A DNA stretch of 64,000 bases from Ruminococcus sp. (GTDB lineage: Bacteria > Bacillota > Clostridia > Oscillospirales > Ruminococcaceae), in assembly GCA_030531185.1 (NCBI GenBank), contig JAUNOG010000003.1, positions 1-64,000 on the forward strand, written 5' to 3'. Position 1 is the first letter of the stretch, and each line of letters opens with the position of its first letter. The notes under the pieces were generated by a model that was not told where the DNA came from, made no database searches, and saw nothing but the letters and a program-made list of their open reading frames with translations. Shown here piece after piece: positions 41,301-49,223 of this stretch. The translations under genes were made by a program, and so were the position numbers.

Positions 41301-43241
41301 ATGGAGGAAAATTCTAACGGCGCTAAGCCGAAAGTAAATAAGAAAATTCTTTTCGGTTTTGTCGGTATGGGCGCAGTCATTGTAGCTCTGATAATTGCTC
41401 TGATCGTTACCAATTCGGGAAAGTCGGAGGATAAGGACAGCAGCTCGTCGAAGGCTGAGAGCAGTTCTTCCGCCGTATCTGTGGACGAGGACAGTTCGGA
41501 GGAAGATGCTGATGAAAGCTCAGAAGAAGAAACGGAGGACGAAAGCTCTGTTTCGGACGATGAGGACAGCGAGGCAGACGACGATAATGACGAGGTCAAG
41601 AAAGAGGGCTATGTGTTCACATACTCGGCAGGCAACGGCTGGGAGGACGGCGACAAGAAAATGTGCGGTATGGAAATGGGAATTTCAAATTATACCGACG
41701 ACGCTGTAAACGGCTGGGAGCTTGTGCTTGAAATAGAAGAATTGAAGTCCTGCGACGGCTGGAACGGTAATTTCAAGGTCAAGGGAAACACTCTAACCAT
41801 TACCAACGCGGATTACAACGGCGGGATCGCTAAAAACGGCACCGTAACATTCGGCTGTAATATCGGTACGGGAAAAACGCTGAATGTCAAGTCTGCAAAG
41901 CTTAACGGCGTGGAATGCACCGTAAGCAAGGGCAAGGTCTCTCAGAACAGCAATAACGGAAATAACAATGATAAGCAGTCTACAGCGGACGTTTCGGAGC
42001 TGCTTGAAAGAACTTCCAAGGCTAAGCAGGGAGACGACTGGCTGCACACCGACGGCAATAAAATTCTAGATAAGGACGGTAAGCAGGTGTGGCTTACGGG
42101 CGTTAACTGGTTCGGCTACAATACGGGAACCAACACCTTTGACGGTCTGTGGAACAGCGAGCTTGTTTCCTCTGTGGAGGCTATTGCGGACCACGGATTT
42201 AACCTTATCAGAGTGCCGATGTCCGCCGAGCTTATCAATCAGTGGGCGGCAGGGGAGTACCCGCAGGCGAATTATAATAACGCATACAACCCCGACCTCA
42301 ATGCGATGAATTCGCTGGAAATATTTGATTACTTCCTCAAGCTTGCGGAGGAAAACGGTATGAAGGTTATGCCCGACATACATTCCGCCGAAACCAATGC
42401 ATCGGGTCACAATGTAAATCTGTGGTATACCGATAAGGTGTCCGTTAAGGATTATTATGCGGCTCTTGAATGGATGGCGGAAAGATACAAGGACAACGAC
42501 ACTATCATTGCATTCGATTTGAAGAACGAACCTCACGGCAAGCCCAACGAGGGAGACAGCGCGGCTATCTGGAACGACAGCAAGGACGATAACAACTGGA
42601 AGTACGTTGCCGAGACTGCGGCTAAAAAGGTGCTGGCAAAGAACCCCAACGTGCTGATAATGGTGGAGGGTATCGAGATATATCCTAAGAATATCAAGAA
42701 AAACGGCGACTATTCCTCAACTGATAACGACGATTACTACTTCAACTGGTGGGGAGGAAATCTCCGCGGTGTCAAGGATTATCCTATAGATCTGGGCGAG
42801 TATCAGGATAAGCTGGTATATTCTCCTCACGATTACGGTCCGACGGTTTATCAGCAGCCTTGGTTTGAGGGAGATTACGACTACAACAGTCTGATAAAGG
42901 ACTGCTGGCAGGATAACTGGCTGTACATACAGAAGGACGGTATTGCTCCTCTGCTGATAGGCGAATGGGGCGGCTTTATGACAGAGCCTAATATTACATG
43001 GATGACCCATATGAGAAAGCTGATAAAGACGTATCACCTTAATCATACCTTCTGGTGCTTTAACGCAAATTCGGGCGATACAGGAGGACTTGTCCTTGAC
43101 GATTTTGTGACTTGGGACGAAGAAAAGTACGACTTTGTCAAAGAAGTTCTCTGGCAGGAGAACGGAAAGTTCGTAGGTCTCGACCACGAAATTCCTCTGG
43201 GAGACAACGGCATTACGCTGAAAAAGGCTAAGGGACTTTAA
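41301..43241 (+). CDS. Membrane-anchored GH5 cellulase with CBM2-like module
   Basis: A 646-residue protein: short cytoplasmic tail, one membrane helix (residues 15-37), a Ser/Asp/Glu-rich spacer (about 40-100), a CBM2-like beta domain (about 101-205, with conserved Trp residues in GNGWEDG, NGWELVL and CDGWNGN), an Asn/Ser linker, then a GH5 catalytic domain (about 235-640). The acid/base Glu is in DLKNEPHG (E410) and the nucleophile in LLIGEWGG (E555); both catalytic glutamates are present. No dockerin or sortase signal, so it is a cell-bound, non-cellulosomal beta-glucanase. GGAGG lies six bases before the ATG. Confidence 0.93.
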   Translation: MEENSNGAKPKVNKKILFGFVGMGAVIVALIIALIVTNSGKSEDKDSSSSKAESSSSAVSVDEDSSEEDADESSEEETEDESSVSDDEDSEADDDNDEVKKEGYVFTYSAGNGWEDGDKKMCGMEMGISNYTDDAVNGWELVLEIEELKSCDGWNGNFKVKGNTLTITNADYNGGIAKNGTVTFGCNIGTGKTLNVKSAKLNGVECTVSKGKVSQNSNNGNNNDKQSTADVSELLERTSKAKQGDDWLHTDGNKILDKDGKQVWLTGVNWFGYNTGTNTFDGLWNSELVSSVEAIADHGFNLIRVPMSAELINQWAAGEYPQANYNNAYNPDLNAMNSLEIFDYFLKLAEENGMKVMPDIHSAETNASGHNVNLWYTDKVSVKDYYAALEWMAERYKDNDTIIAFDLKNEPHGKPNEGDSAAIWNDSKDDNNWKYVAETAAKKVLAKNPNVLIMVEGIEIYPKNIKKNGDYSSTDNDDYYFNWWGGNLRGVKDYPIDLGEYQDKLVYSPHDYGPTVYQQPWFEGDYDYNSLIKDCWQDNWLYIQKDGIAPLLIGEWGGFMTEPNITWMTHMRKLIKTYHLNHTFWCFNANSGDTGGLVLDDFVTWDEEKYDFVKEVLWQENGKFVGLDHEIPLGDNGITLKKAKGL

Positions 43242-43248
43242 TGACTAT

Positions 43249-43282
43249 GAAAAAATCTTCTCGTGACCGGGAGGATTTTTTC
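43249..43282. terminator. Bidirectional terminator after the cellulase
   Basis: A long stem (GAAAAAATC...CTC with GGGAGGATTTTTTC) whose A/T ends serve both the cellulase and the convergent HTH gene. Confidence 0.8.
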
Positions 43283-43292
43283 ATTTGTTTAT

Positions 43293-43502
43293 TTATTCGT
43301 CATCGCTGAATTCCAGAATATCTCCGGGCTGGCAGTGGAGAGCCTTGCATATTGCGTTTAGGGTAGAAAATCTTATTGCGCTTACCTTTCCCGTTTTGAG
43401 CTTTGATAGATTGACGTTGGATACTCCCACTCGTTCGCTCAATTCGTTAAGGCTTATTTTTCTGTCCGCCATAACCCTGTCAAGTCTTAGTATGATCGAC
43501 AT
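43293..43502 (-). CDS. Small XRE/Cro-type HTH regulator
   Basis: A 69-residue stand-alone HTH: VMADRKISLNELSERVGVSN, VNLSKLKTGKVSAIRFSTLN, KALHCQPGDILEF. This is the YozG-like size that is usually paired with a DUF2975 membrane protein, and here it lies 9 bp after such a gene. It probably controls its own operon through the TTTAACGATAAACATTAA repeats upstream. Confidence 0.88.
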   Translation of the reverse strand: MSIILRLDRVMADRKISLNELSERVGVSNVNLSKLKTGKVSAIRFSTLNAICKALHCQPGDILEFSDDE

Positions 43503-43511
43503 AGCTTCACC

Positions 43512-44024
43512 TCACAGGGTCTCGTCGGACTCTTGCTGTAAAATACAGCCGTATGAGAAAATTTTCGCCAGCAGGAGAAATATTGCTCCGATGATAATAT
43601 TGTCAAGGCTTACCGAAAAATTTGCGTTTTCAAAAGACGATGTTATCCCTATTATAATACCGCTTATATATGAGGGTACGCAGGAATTCAGCATAAACAG
43701 AATGCCGACTGTATTCAGACATTTTACGCTGTGATCCCTGAACGGAGTACCCTCCTCGGAAATCTTTTTAAACATTTTGCTTACGCTGAACAACATTATT
43801 GTATAAATTCCCCACCTGATGATTTCTTCAGCAAATTTCACAATGTCATCAAGATCCTTGCCTGATATGATATTCCTCATAAAGAAATATACATTTATGG
43901 CTATATCTGCAAAAACAATCATTAGTATAAATTTCGTAACTGTACTTGCCGCCACACTTAGTTCTTTTATTTTTGCCGCAGAATTTTCAATGCTGTCTGC
44001 GGTTTCTTGTTTTTGTTTTTTCAT
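43512..44024 (-). CDS. DUF2975-like membrane protein
   Basis: A 170-residue membrane protein with four hydrophobic segments (about residues 20-45, 65-85, 105-125 and 140-160), starting with a Lys/Gln-rich cytoplasmic tail. ATG 44024 has GGGAG seven bases upstream. Paired with the HTH gene as in DUF2975-HTH operons, in which the membrane protein may sense something for the regulator. Function otherwise unknown. Confidence 0.75.
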   Translation of the reverse strand: MKKQKQETADSIENSAAKIKELSVAASTVTKFILMIVFADIAINVYFFMRNIISGKDLDDIVKFAEEIIRWGIYTIMLFSVSKMFKKISEEGTPFRDHSVKCLNTVGILFMLNSCVPSYISGIIIGITSSFENANFSVSLDNIIIGAIFLLLAKIFSYGCILQQESDETL

Positions 44025-44053
44025 AATGCTGTCTCCCTTCTTTTGTTGTTCTG

Positions 44054-44082
44054 AGTATAGCATACCCTTTAACGTTTGTCAA
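44054..44082 (-). promoter_or_regulatory. Promoter for the DUF2975-HTH operon
   Basis: TTGACA and TATACT on the minus strand with a 17-base spacer, about 30 bases upstream of the start. Confidence 0.85.
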
Positions 44083-44088
44083 CTATAA

Positions 44089-44192
44089 TTTAACGATAAA
44101 CATTAAATTTGGTAAACTGCACAAAATATAATCGTTAGTTTTAGTTATTTGATATATATTTTTAGCGACAAATATTTAACGATAAACATTAA
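44089..44192. repeat. Pair of 18-bp direct repeats, operator candidates
   Basis: TTTAACGATAAACATTAA occurs at 44089-44106 and again at 44175-44192, 86 bp apart. The first copy lies directly upstream of the -35 box of the DUF2975-HTH promoter. The spacing is close to eight helical turns. The rest of the gap up to 44302 shows no gene. Confidence 0.55.
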
Positions 44193-44302
44193 TAGCGTGA
44201 ATTTCCGACGAAGTACGGCTTATTCCGATTGGCAGTTATTCTATTATGCATAATGCATTAATCGAAGGCCGTTTTTTTGTCTAAAAAGGTATGGAAAATT
44301 TC

Positions 44303-44331
44303 TTTACTTTTTATAGATTATATGTTAAAAT
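44303..44331 (+). promoter_or_regulatory. Promoter for the acyl-CoA synthetase
   Basis: TTTACT and TAAAAT with a 17-base spacer, about 70 bases before the start. Confidence 0.6.
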
Positions 44332-44399
44332 AAACATAATGCTTTGGGACTTTTATGCTTTCAAGCTTTTATACTTTTGTTTATGAAAGGATTTTTATA

Positions 44400-46034
44400 A
44401 TGCCGATTACAGAATTTCTTGAAAGAAACGCCGAAATTTACGGCGATAAAATTGCTCTGGTGGAGCTTAACCCCGAGATCAGAGAGACCCGCAGAGTTAC
44501 GTGGAAGGAATACGAGCTTATAGAGCCGAACCCCGACTGTCCTTACAGACGTGAGATAACATGGCACGTTTTCAATGAAAAGGCTAACCGTTTCGCAAAT
44601 CTTCTCCTTTCAAGAGGAGTTAAAAAGGGCGATAAGGTAGGCATTCTTATGATGAACTGTCTGGAATGGCTGCCCGTTTATTTCGGAGCGCTGAAAGCGG
44701 GCGCCCTTGCCGTTCCGCTGAATTTTCGTTATACCGCAGACGAGATAAAATACTGCATAGAGCTTGCGCAGGTCGACATTCTGGTATTCGGGCAGGAGTT
44801 TATCGGACGTATAGAGGAGATAGCCGAGGTTATCGGCAGAAACAGACTGCTGTTTTATGTGGGCGAGGGATGTCCCTCTTTTGCGGAGCATTACGACAGA
44901 CTTGCGGTGAATTTTTCAAGCCGAAATCCCGATATAAAGCTTACCGACGAGGACGATGCGGCTATCTATTTTTCCTCGGGAACGACGGGCTTCCCGAAGG
45001 CTATTTTACATAACCACGAAAGCCTTGTGCATTCCTGCAAGGTGGAGCAAAATCATCACGGACAGACTATTGACGATGTGTTTCTGTGTATTCCTCCGCT
45101 GTATCATACGGGCGCGAAAATGCACTGGTTCGGAAGTCTTATCTCAGGCGGAAAGGCGGTTTTGCTCAAGGGCGCAAAGCCTGAGTTTATTCTGGACGCC
45201 GTTTCACAGGAAAAGTGCACCATAGTGTGGCTGCTTGTCCCGTGGGCGCAGGATATTCTTGACGCTGTGGACAGAGGCGACGTCAATATAGAGGACTATG
45301 AGCTTGACCAGTGGAGGCTTATGCATATAGGCGCGCAGCCTGTTCCGCCGTCGCTTATTGCACGCTGGAAAAAGCTGTTTCCTCATCATCAGTACGATAC
45401 AAACTACGGACTTAGCGAGTCCATAGGTCCCGGCTGTGTACATCTGGGCGTTGAGAACATTGATAAAGTCGGCGCAATAGGCAAGCCGGGCTTTGGCTGG
45501 GAGGTCAAGATCTGTGACGAGAACGGCGATACCGTTGAAAGAGGAGCGGTAGGCGAGCTGTGCGTTAAAGGTCCCGGAGTTATGACCTGCTATTACAGAG
45601 ATGAAAAGGCGACTGCCGAAACCTTAAAGGACGGCTGGCTTTTCACAGGCGATATGGCTCAGGAGGACGAGGACGGATTTATTTATCTTGTTGACCGTAA
45701 GAAGGACGTTATCATCAGCGGCGGTGAAAATCTTTATCCCGTTCAGATAGAGGACTTCCTGAGAAGTCATCCCGCAGTCAAGGACGTTGCAGTGATAGGT
45801 CTGCCAGACAAGAGACTGGGCGAGATAGCGGCGGCGATAATCGCAGTCAAAGAGGGCTTTGAATGCACCGAGGAGGAAATAAACGAATTCTGCCGCAAGC
45901 TGCCGAGATATAAGAGACCTCATAAGGTGATCTTTGCGGACGTTCCAAGAAATCCCACAGGAAAGATCGAAAAGCCTAAGCTTAGGAAAATTTACTGCGG
46001 AGAAAGCGTTGTGGCAACGCAGAATAATTCGTAA
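44400..46034 (+). CDS. Acyl-CoA synthetase, AMP-binding family
   Basis: A 544-residue adenylate-forming ligase: P-loop-like YFSSGTTGFPKAILHNH, the A5-type YGLSES block, DGWLFTGDMAQEDEDGF with the hinge DRKKDVIISGGENLYP, and the C-terminal catalytic Lys in NPTGKIEKPKL. It resembles CaiC- and medium-chain acyl-CoA ligases. An unusual N-terminal insertion (RRVTWKEYELIEPNPD, then PYRREITWHVF) looks like a short internal repeat of the start. ATG 44400 has GAAAGGA eight bases upstream. Substrate not resolvable. Confidence 0.92.
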   Translation: MPITEFLERNAEIYGDKIALVELNPEIRETRRVTWKEYELIEPNPDCPYRREITWHVFNEKANRFANLLLSRGVKKGDKVGILMMNCLEWLPVYFGALKAGALAVPLNFRYTADEIKYCIELAQVDILVFGQEFIGRIEEIAEVIGRNRLLFYVGEGCPSFAEHYDRLAVNFSSRNPDIKLTDEDDAAIYFSSGTTGFPKAILHNHESLVHSCKVEQNHHGQTIDDVFLCIPPLYHTGAKMHWFGSLISGGKAVLLKGAKPEFILDAVSQEKCTIVWLLVPWAQDILDAVDRGDVNIEDYELDQWRLMHIGAQPVPPSLIARWKKLFPHHQYDTNYGLSESIGPGCVHLGVENIDKVGAIGKPGFGWEVKICDENGDTVERGAVGELCVKGPGVMTCYYRDEKATAETLKDGWLFTGDMAQEDEDGFIYLVDRKKDVIISGGENLYPVQIEDFLRSHPAVKDVAVIGLPDKRLGEIAAAIIAVKEGFECTEEEINEFCRKLPRYKRPHKVIFADVPRNPTGKIEKPKLRKIYCGESVVATQNNS

Positions 46035-46045
46035 AAACAAAAGTA

Positions 46046-46095
46046 CGGCACACAAGGTCGGTATATCCGATGATGTGTGCCGTTTTCGATTTTGT
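46046..46095 (+). terminator. Intrinsic terminator after the synthetase
   Basis: CGGCACACA (46046-46054) pairs with TGTGTGCCG (46074-46082), followed by TTTTCGATTTT. Confidence 0.75.
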
Positions 46096-46191
46096 GAGAA
46101 TAAATGGATTAATAATTCTATTTTTTGATATAAAAACTGCACATAAAAGCAAGAGAAATTCTGTTTAATGTGACAAACTTTGAGAATGTAC

Positions 46192-46256
46192 TTGACAAAT
46201 ATGGCTAATCGGATTATACTATAAGTGTACTATTACATATAATACAGTTAGTACAC
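46192..46256 (+). promoter_or_regulatory. Promoter and downstream operator for the second GntR-ABC module
   Basis: TTGACA (46192-46197) and TATACT (46215-46220) with a 17-base spacer. Just downstream GTGTACT (46225-46231) is inverted as AGTACAC (46250-46256), which would block transcription when bound by the adjacent GntR protein. Confidence 0.85.
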
Positions 46257-46306
46257 AGGACAAATGAAAAGAAACAACAAAGGTGCATTTGAAAAGGAGG
46301 GATACT

Positions 46307-46708
46307 TTGATCGCGCTGGATCTAACGGGCCGCGCTCCTATCTATGAGCAGATTTGCATAGGCATAAGCGAGATGATAGCAAAGGGAGTGCTGAAAGAGA
46401 ATGACAAGCTTCCCGGAGCGAGGACGCTGGCAAAGGACCTGGGACTTAATCCCAATACTGTTGCAAAGGCGTACAGCCGAATGGAGCTGGAGGGGATAAT
46501 TTACTCCGTAGCGGGCAAGGGCTGCTTTGTGGCAAAGCAGAAAGGCAGCATAGAGAGAAAGCTGCTGGAGGAGTTCTCCGACAGGGCAAGAGCTGCGCTT
46601 AACGCAGGGGTGTCCGCCGAAACGCTTAGGGAAAGAATAGACAAGCTTGCGGCGGAAAGCGAAAAAGACAAAATCGGAAGCGAGGGAACAAATAATGATC
46701 GAAATTAA
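46307..46708 (+). CDS. GntR-family regulator, YtrA type
   Basis: A 133-residue regulator of the short GntR type: APIYEQICIGISEMIAKG, LPGARTLAKDLGLNPNTVAKA, MELEGIIYSVAGKGCFV, and a helical tail with no effector domain. TTG 46307 has AGGAGG six bases upstream; a GTG 8 codons earlier overlaps nothing useful. Overlaps the ATPase by 14 bp. Its site is the inverted repeat at 46225-46256. Confidence 0.9.
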   Translation: MIALDLTGRAPIYEQICIGISEMIAKGVLKENDKLPGARTLAKDLGLNPNTVAKAYSRMELEGIIYSVAGKGCFVAKQKGSIERKLLEEFSDRARAALNAGVSAETLRERIDKLAAESEKDKIGSEGTNNDRN

Positions 46709-47627
46709 AAACGTTTCTATGAACTTCGGCGGGGGCTTTGGCGACAGAGAGAAATTCACAGCCCTTGACGATATTTCCATAGAAATACCCGACGGCTGTA
46801 TTTACGGCTTTCTAGGCTCAAACGGCGCGGGAAAGAGCACGCTTATGCGTATGATATGCGGCGTGTACAAAACAGAAAAAGGCTCCGTTGCCGTTGACGG
46901 CGAGGAGGTTTACGACAATCCGTCGGCAAAGGGGAAGATATTCTTTGTTAACGACGAGACTGTGCAGTATTCGTCCTTTACCTTGAAGGATCTGAAAAAG
47001 TACTACAAGGGCTACTATGAAAACTTTTCCGAGGAGCTTTTCGACAGGCTGGTCGGCAAGCTTGATCTGCCTGTGAACAAGCGAATGGCGCAGTTTTCCA
47101 AGGGTATGAAAAGGCAGGCTGTGGTCATTGCGGGTCTTGCCTGTCAAACGAAATATTTAATGCTCGACGAGGCCTTCGACGGTCTTGACCCCGCTATGAG
47201 AAAGATAATCAAGACTATGATAGTCGACGAGCTTATGGACAGGGACGCAACGCTTATAGTGTCCTCGCACAATGTGGCGGAGATAAGCGAGCTTTGCGAC
47301 AGGGCTATGCTTATACACAAGGGACAGCTTATTTTTGCCGACGAGATAGACGAACTCAGGAGCGGTTTCTGCAAAATTCAGATCGCATTTGCAGGCAGAA
47401 CCGTTTCTATGGCGGAAATAAGCGGCGAGGGTATCGACGTTATGCAGTTTAACTCCCTCGGCAGCGTAGCGCAGGTGATAGCAAAGGGCAATTCGGCGGA
47501 GATAATGGAAAAGCTGAAAAGGAAAAATCCCGCTATACTGGAGCTTGTTCCGCTGACGCTGGAGGAGATATTTATTTACGAGCTGGAGGTGAGAGGCTAT
47601 GGCGCTGACATACTTAAAGAAAATTAA
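46695..47627 (+). CDS. ABC transporter ATP-binding protein
   Basis: A 310-residue ATPase: Walker A GFLGSNGAGKSTLMRM, signature FSKGMKRQAVVIAGL, Walker B LMLDEAFDGLDPAM with the usual DEP/DES triplet reading DEA, and H-loop VSSHNVAEIS. The roughly 90-residue C-terminal part is of the YtrB/EcsA type. Second gene of the module; the permease start overlaps it by 29 bp. Confidence 0.92.
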   Translation: MIEIKNVSMNFGGGFGDREKFTALDDISIEIPDGCIYGFLGSNGAGKSTLMRMICGVYKTEKGSVAVDGEEVYDNPSAKGKIFFVNDETVQYSSFTLKDLKKYYKGYYENFSEELFDRLVGKLDLPVNKRMAQFSKGMKRQAVVIAGLACQTKYLMLDEAFDGLDPAMRKIIKTMIVDELMDRDATLIVSSHNVAEISELCDRAMLIHKGQLIFADEIDELRSGFCKIQIAFAGRTVSMAEISGEGIDVMQFNSLGSVAQVIAKGNSAEIMEKLKRKNPAILELVPLTLEEIFIYELEVRGYGADILKEN

Positions 47628-49161
47628 CAACGCAGCTAAGGCTGAATGCGTTCAGCGCAGAAAGATAAGATTTATTATAATGCTTTTGCTGGCAGCGGGC
47701 GGATTGTTTACAGTTTCAGAGTACAGATGTCCTCAGATATGGATGTCGTCAAGGCATGAACCGTATTTGGACGGAGCAATGGGAATGTTCCTGTTATGTG
47801 CGGCGGCGTGTTTCGGTATATTTGCAGTACATGGAATTTTCTCCGATATGACGTCAAGGCAGACAGCGGACGTTCAGATGTCTCTTCCTATGAGCGCAAA
47901 GGACAGGTATCTGTCAAAAATTCTTGCTTTGTGCAAATTACATATTTTCCCGCTGATAATATGCTGTCTTGCGGTTATGGTACTGTGTATCGCAAAGGTA
48001 TGCCTTGGTATAAGTCTCCACGACGGCGTTGTAAAAGCGAGGCTTTCGGCGGATATGATATTTTACCTCGGCAAATTTATGCTTATCGTGTTTTTAATAG
48101 CTTTTTTTACAGACGCAGTTACGGTTTTCTGTATGACCTGCTGCGGAGCAAAGGCTGAGGGAATATACACGTCGCTTATTACAATGTTCTGCGTGTCCGC
48201 TGCTCCCTTTATATTTTATATACAGGTAATTGCTAAGTTTTCGGGTGTTACTGATCTTCCCAACGAGGGCAGGCTGTTTATGTGCTGGGGGCTTATCCCT
48301 GTTTTTGAATACCTTGATTACTATTATGAGGTGCATATATCGGAATATGTCGTTCCTATGCTTATAAATATACTCATATCCTGTCTGGTGATATGGGCAA
48401 GCTATTTCATTTACAAAAAGCGCGACGCAAGGAGCGTAGGCAAGCCTATGGCGTTCAGTCTGTTTTTTGAGCTGTTTATGTTTATGGGAACGTTCACGCT
48501 GTTCACAATGTTTTTCTTTTCGTCGATGTGGACTATCGGAGTGACGATAGCTTTGATAATCAGTCTTATTATAAGAATAGTGGTATCGAGAGCAAAGGTC
48601 TCGGTGAAAAGCTTCGGCGTATGGATATTAAAGTATGCGGCTTGCGTAGGTTTATTTATCGGTATCGCGGCTGTGGGATATTACACGGGCGGCTTTGGAT
48701 TATCCTCCTTTAAGCCCGATCTTTCCGACACCTGTATGGTAGACGGTAGGATAAGTTATGATTTCTGGGTTATGGACGAAGGTTCGTCGTATGTAGAGCA
48801 AAATCATCAGAATTTAGAGGATAAGAGCGGAGACGAATATGACGTATATGCAGATATTATCGAAAAGTACAGAGCAAAAGCTGTAAACAGATTTGAAAGC
48901 TTCAGCGACTGCGTCTTTGAGGGAGCTTCCGTTCAAAGCTTGGATAAGGGATATGTTGATATAACATACGACATTAACTGCGTCCGTGAAGAGGACAGAG
49001 AGGCGTATGAGTACTCTATATATAACGACGATTATGTTGGAAGCAGTCCGTATTACGAAAACTACACTATAACATTCAGGCTTACAAAACAGGACGCTGC
49101 CGATATGCACGACGAGCTTGCAGAGGCAGGCGGATATGAATACGACAGCTACAGACAATGA
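47599..49161 (+). CDS. Large ABC-2-type permease with extracellular C-terminal domain
   Basis: A 520-residue protein: about eight to nine hydrophobic segments between residues 25 and 375, then an extracellular C-terminal region of about 140 residues rich in Tyr, Asp, Glu (DEGSSYVEQNHQNLEDKSGD and DEYDVYADIIEKYRAKAVNR). Start overlaps the ATPase, ATG 47599. This is twice the size of the permease in the other GntR module, so the two modules are not simple copies. Followed by a bidirectional terminator. Confidence 0.85.
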   Translation: MALTYLKKINNAAKAECVQRRKIRFIIMLLLAAGGLFTVSEYRCPQIWMSSRHEPYLDGAMGMFLLCAAACFGIFAVHGIFSDMTSRQTADVQMSLPMSAKDRYLSKILALCKLHIFPLIICCLAVMVLCIAKVCLGISLHDGVVKARLSADMIFYLGKFMLIVFLIAFFTDAVTVFCMTCCGAKAEGIYTSLITMFCVSAAPFIFYIQVIAKFSGVTDLPNEGRLFMCWGLIPVFEYLDYYYEVHISEYVVPMLINILISCLVIWASYFIYKKRDARSVGKPMAFSLFFELFMFMGTFTLFTMFFFSSMWTIGVTIALIISLIIRIVVSRAKVSVKSFGVWILKYAACVGLFIGIAAVGYYTGGFGLSSFKPDLSDTCMVDGRISYDFWVMDEGSSYVEQNHQNLEDKSGDEYDVYADIIEKYRAKAVNRFESFSDCVFEGASVQSLDKGYVDITYDINCVREEDREAYEYSIYNDDYVGSSPYYENYTITFRLTKQDAADMHDELAEAGGYEYDSYRQ

Positions 49162-49175
49162 TTATGTATAACGTA

Positions 49176-49211
49176 AAAAAGACTGCCGCTTGAGCGCGGC
49201 AGTCCTTTTTT
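49176..49211. terminator. Bidirectional intrinsic terminator
   Basis: GACTGCCGC (49181-49189) pairs with GCGGCAGTC (49196-49204), with A-run before and T-run after; it lies between convergent genes. Confidence 0.92.
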
Positions 49212-49223
49212 AGTATGAGAATA

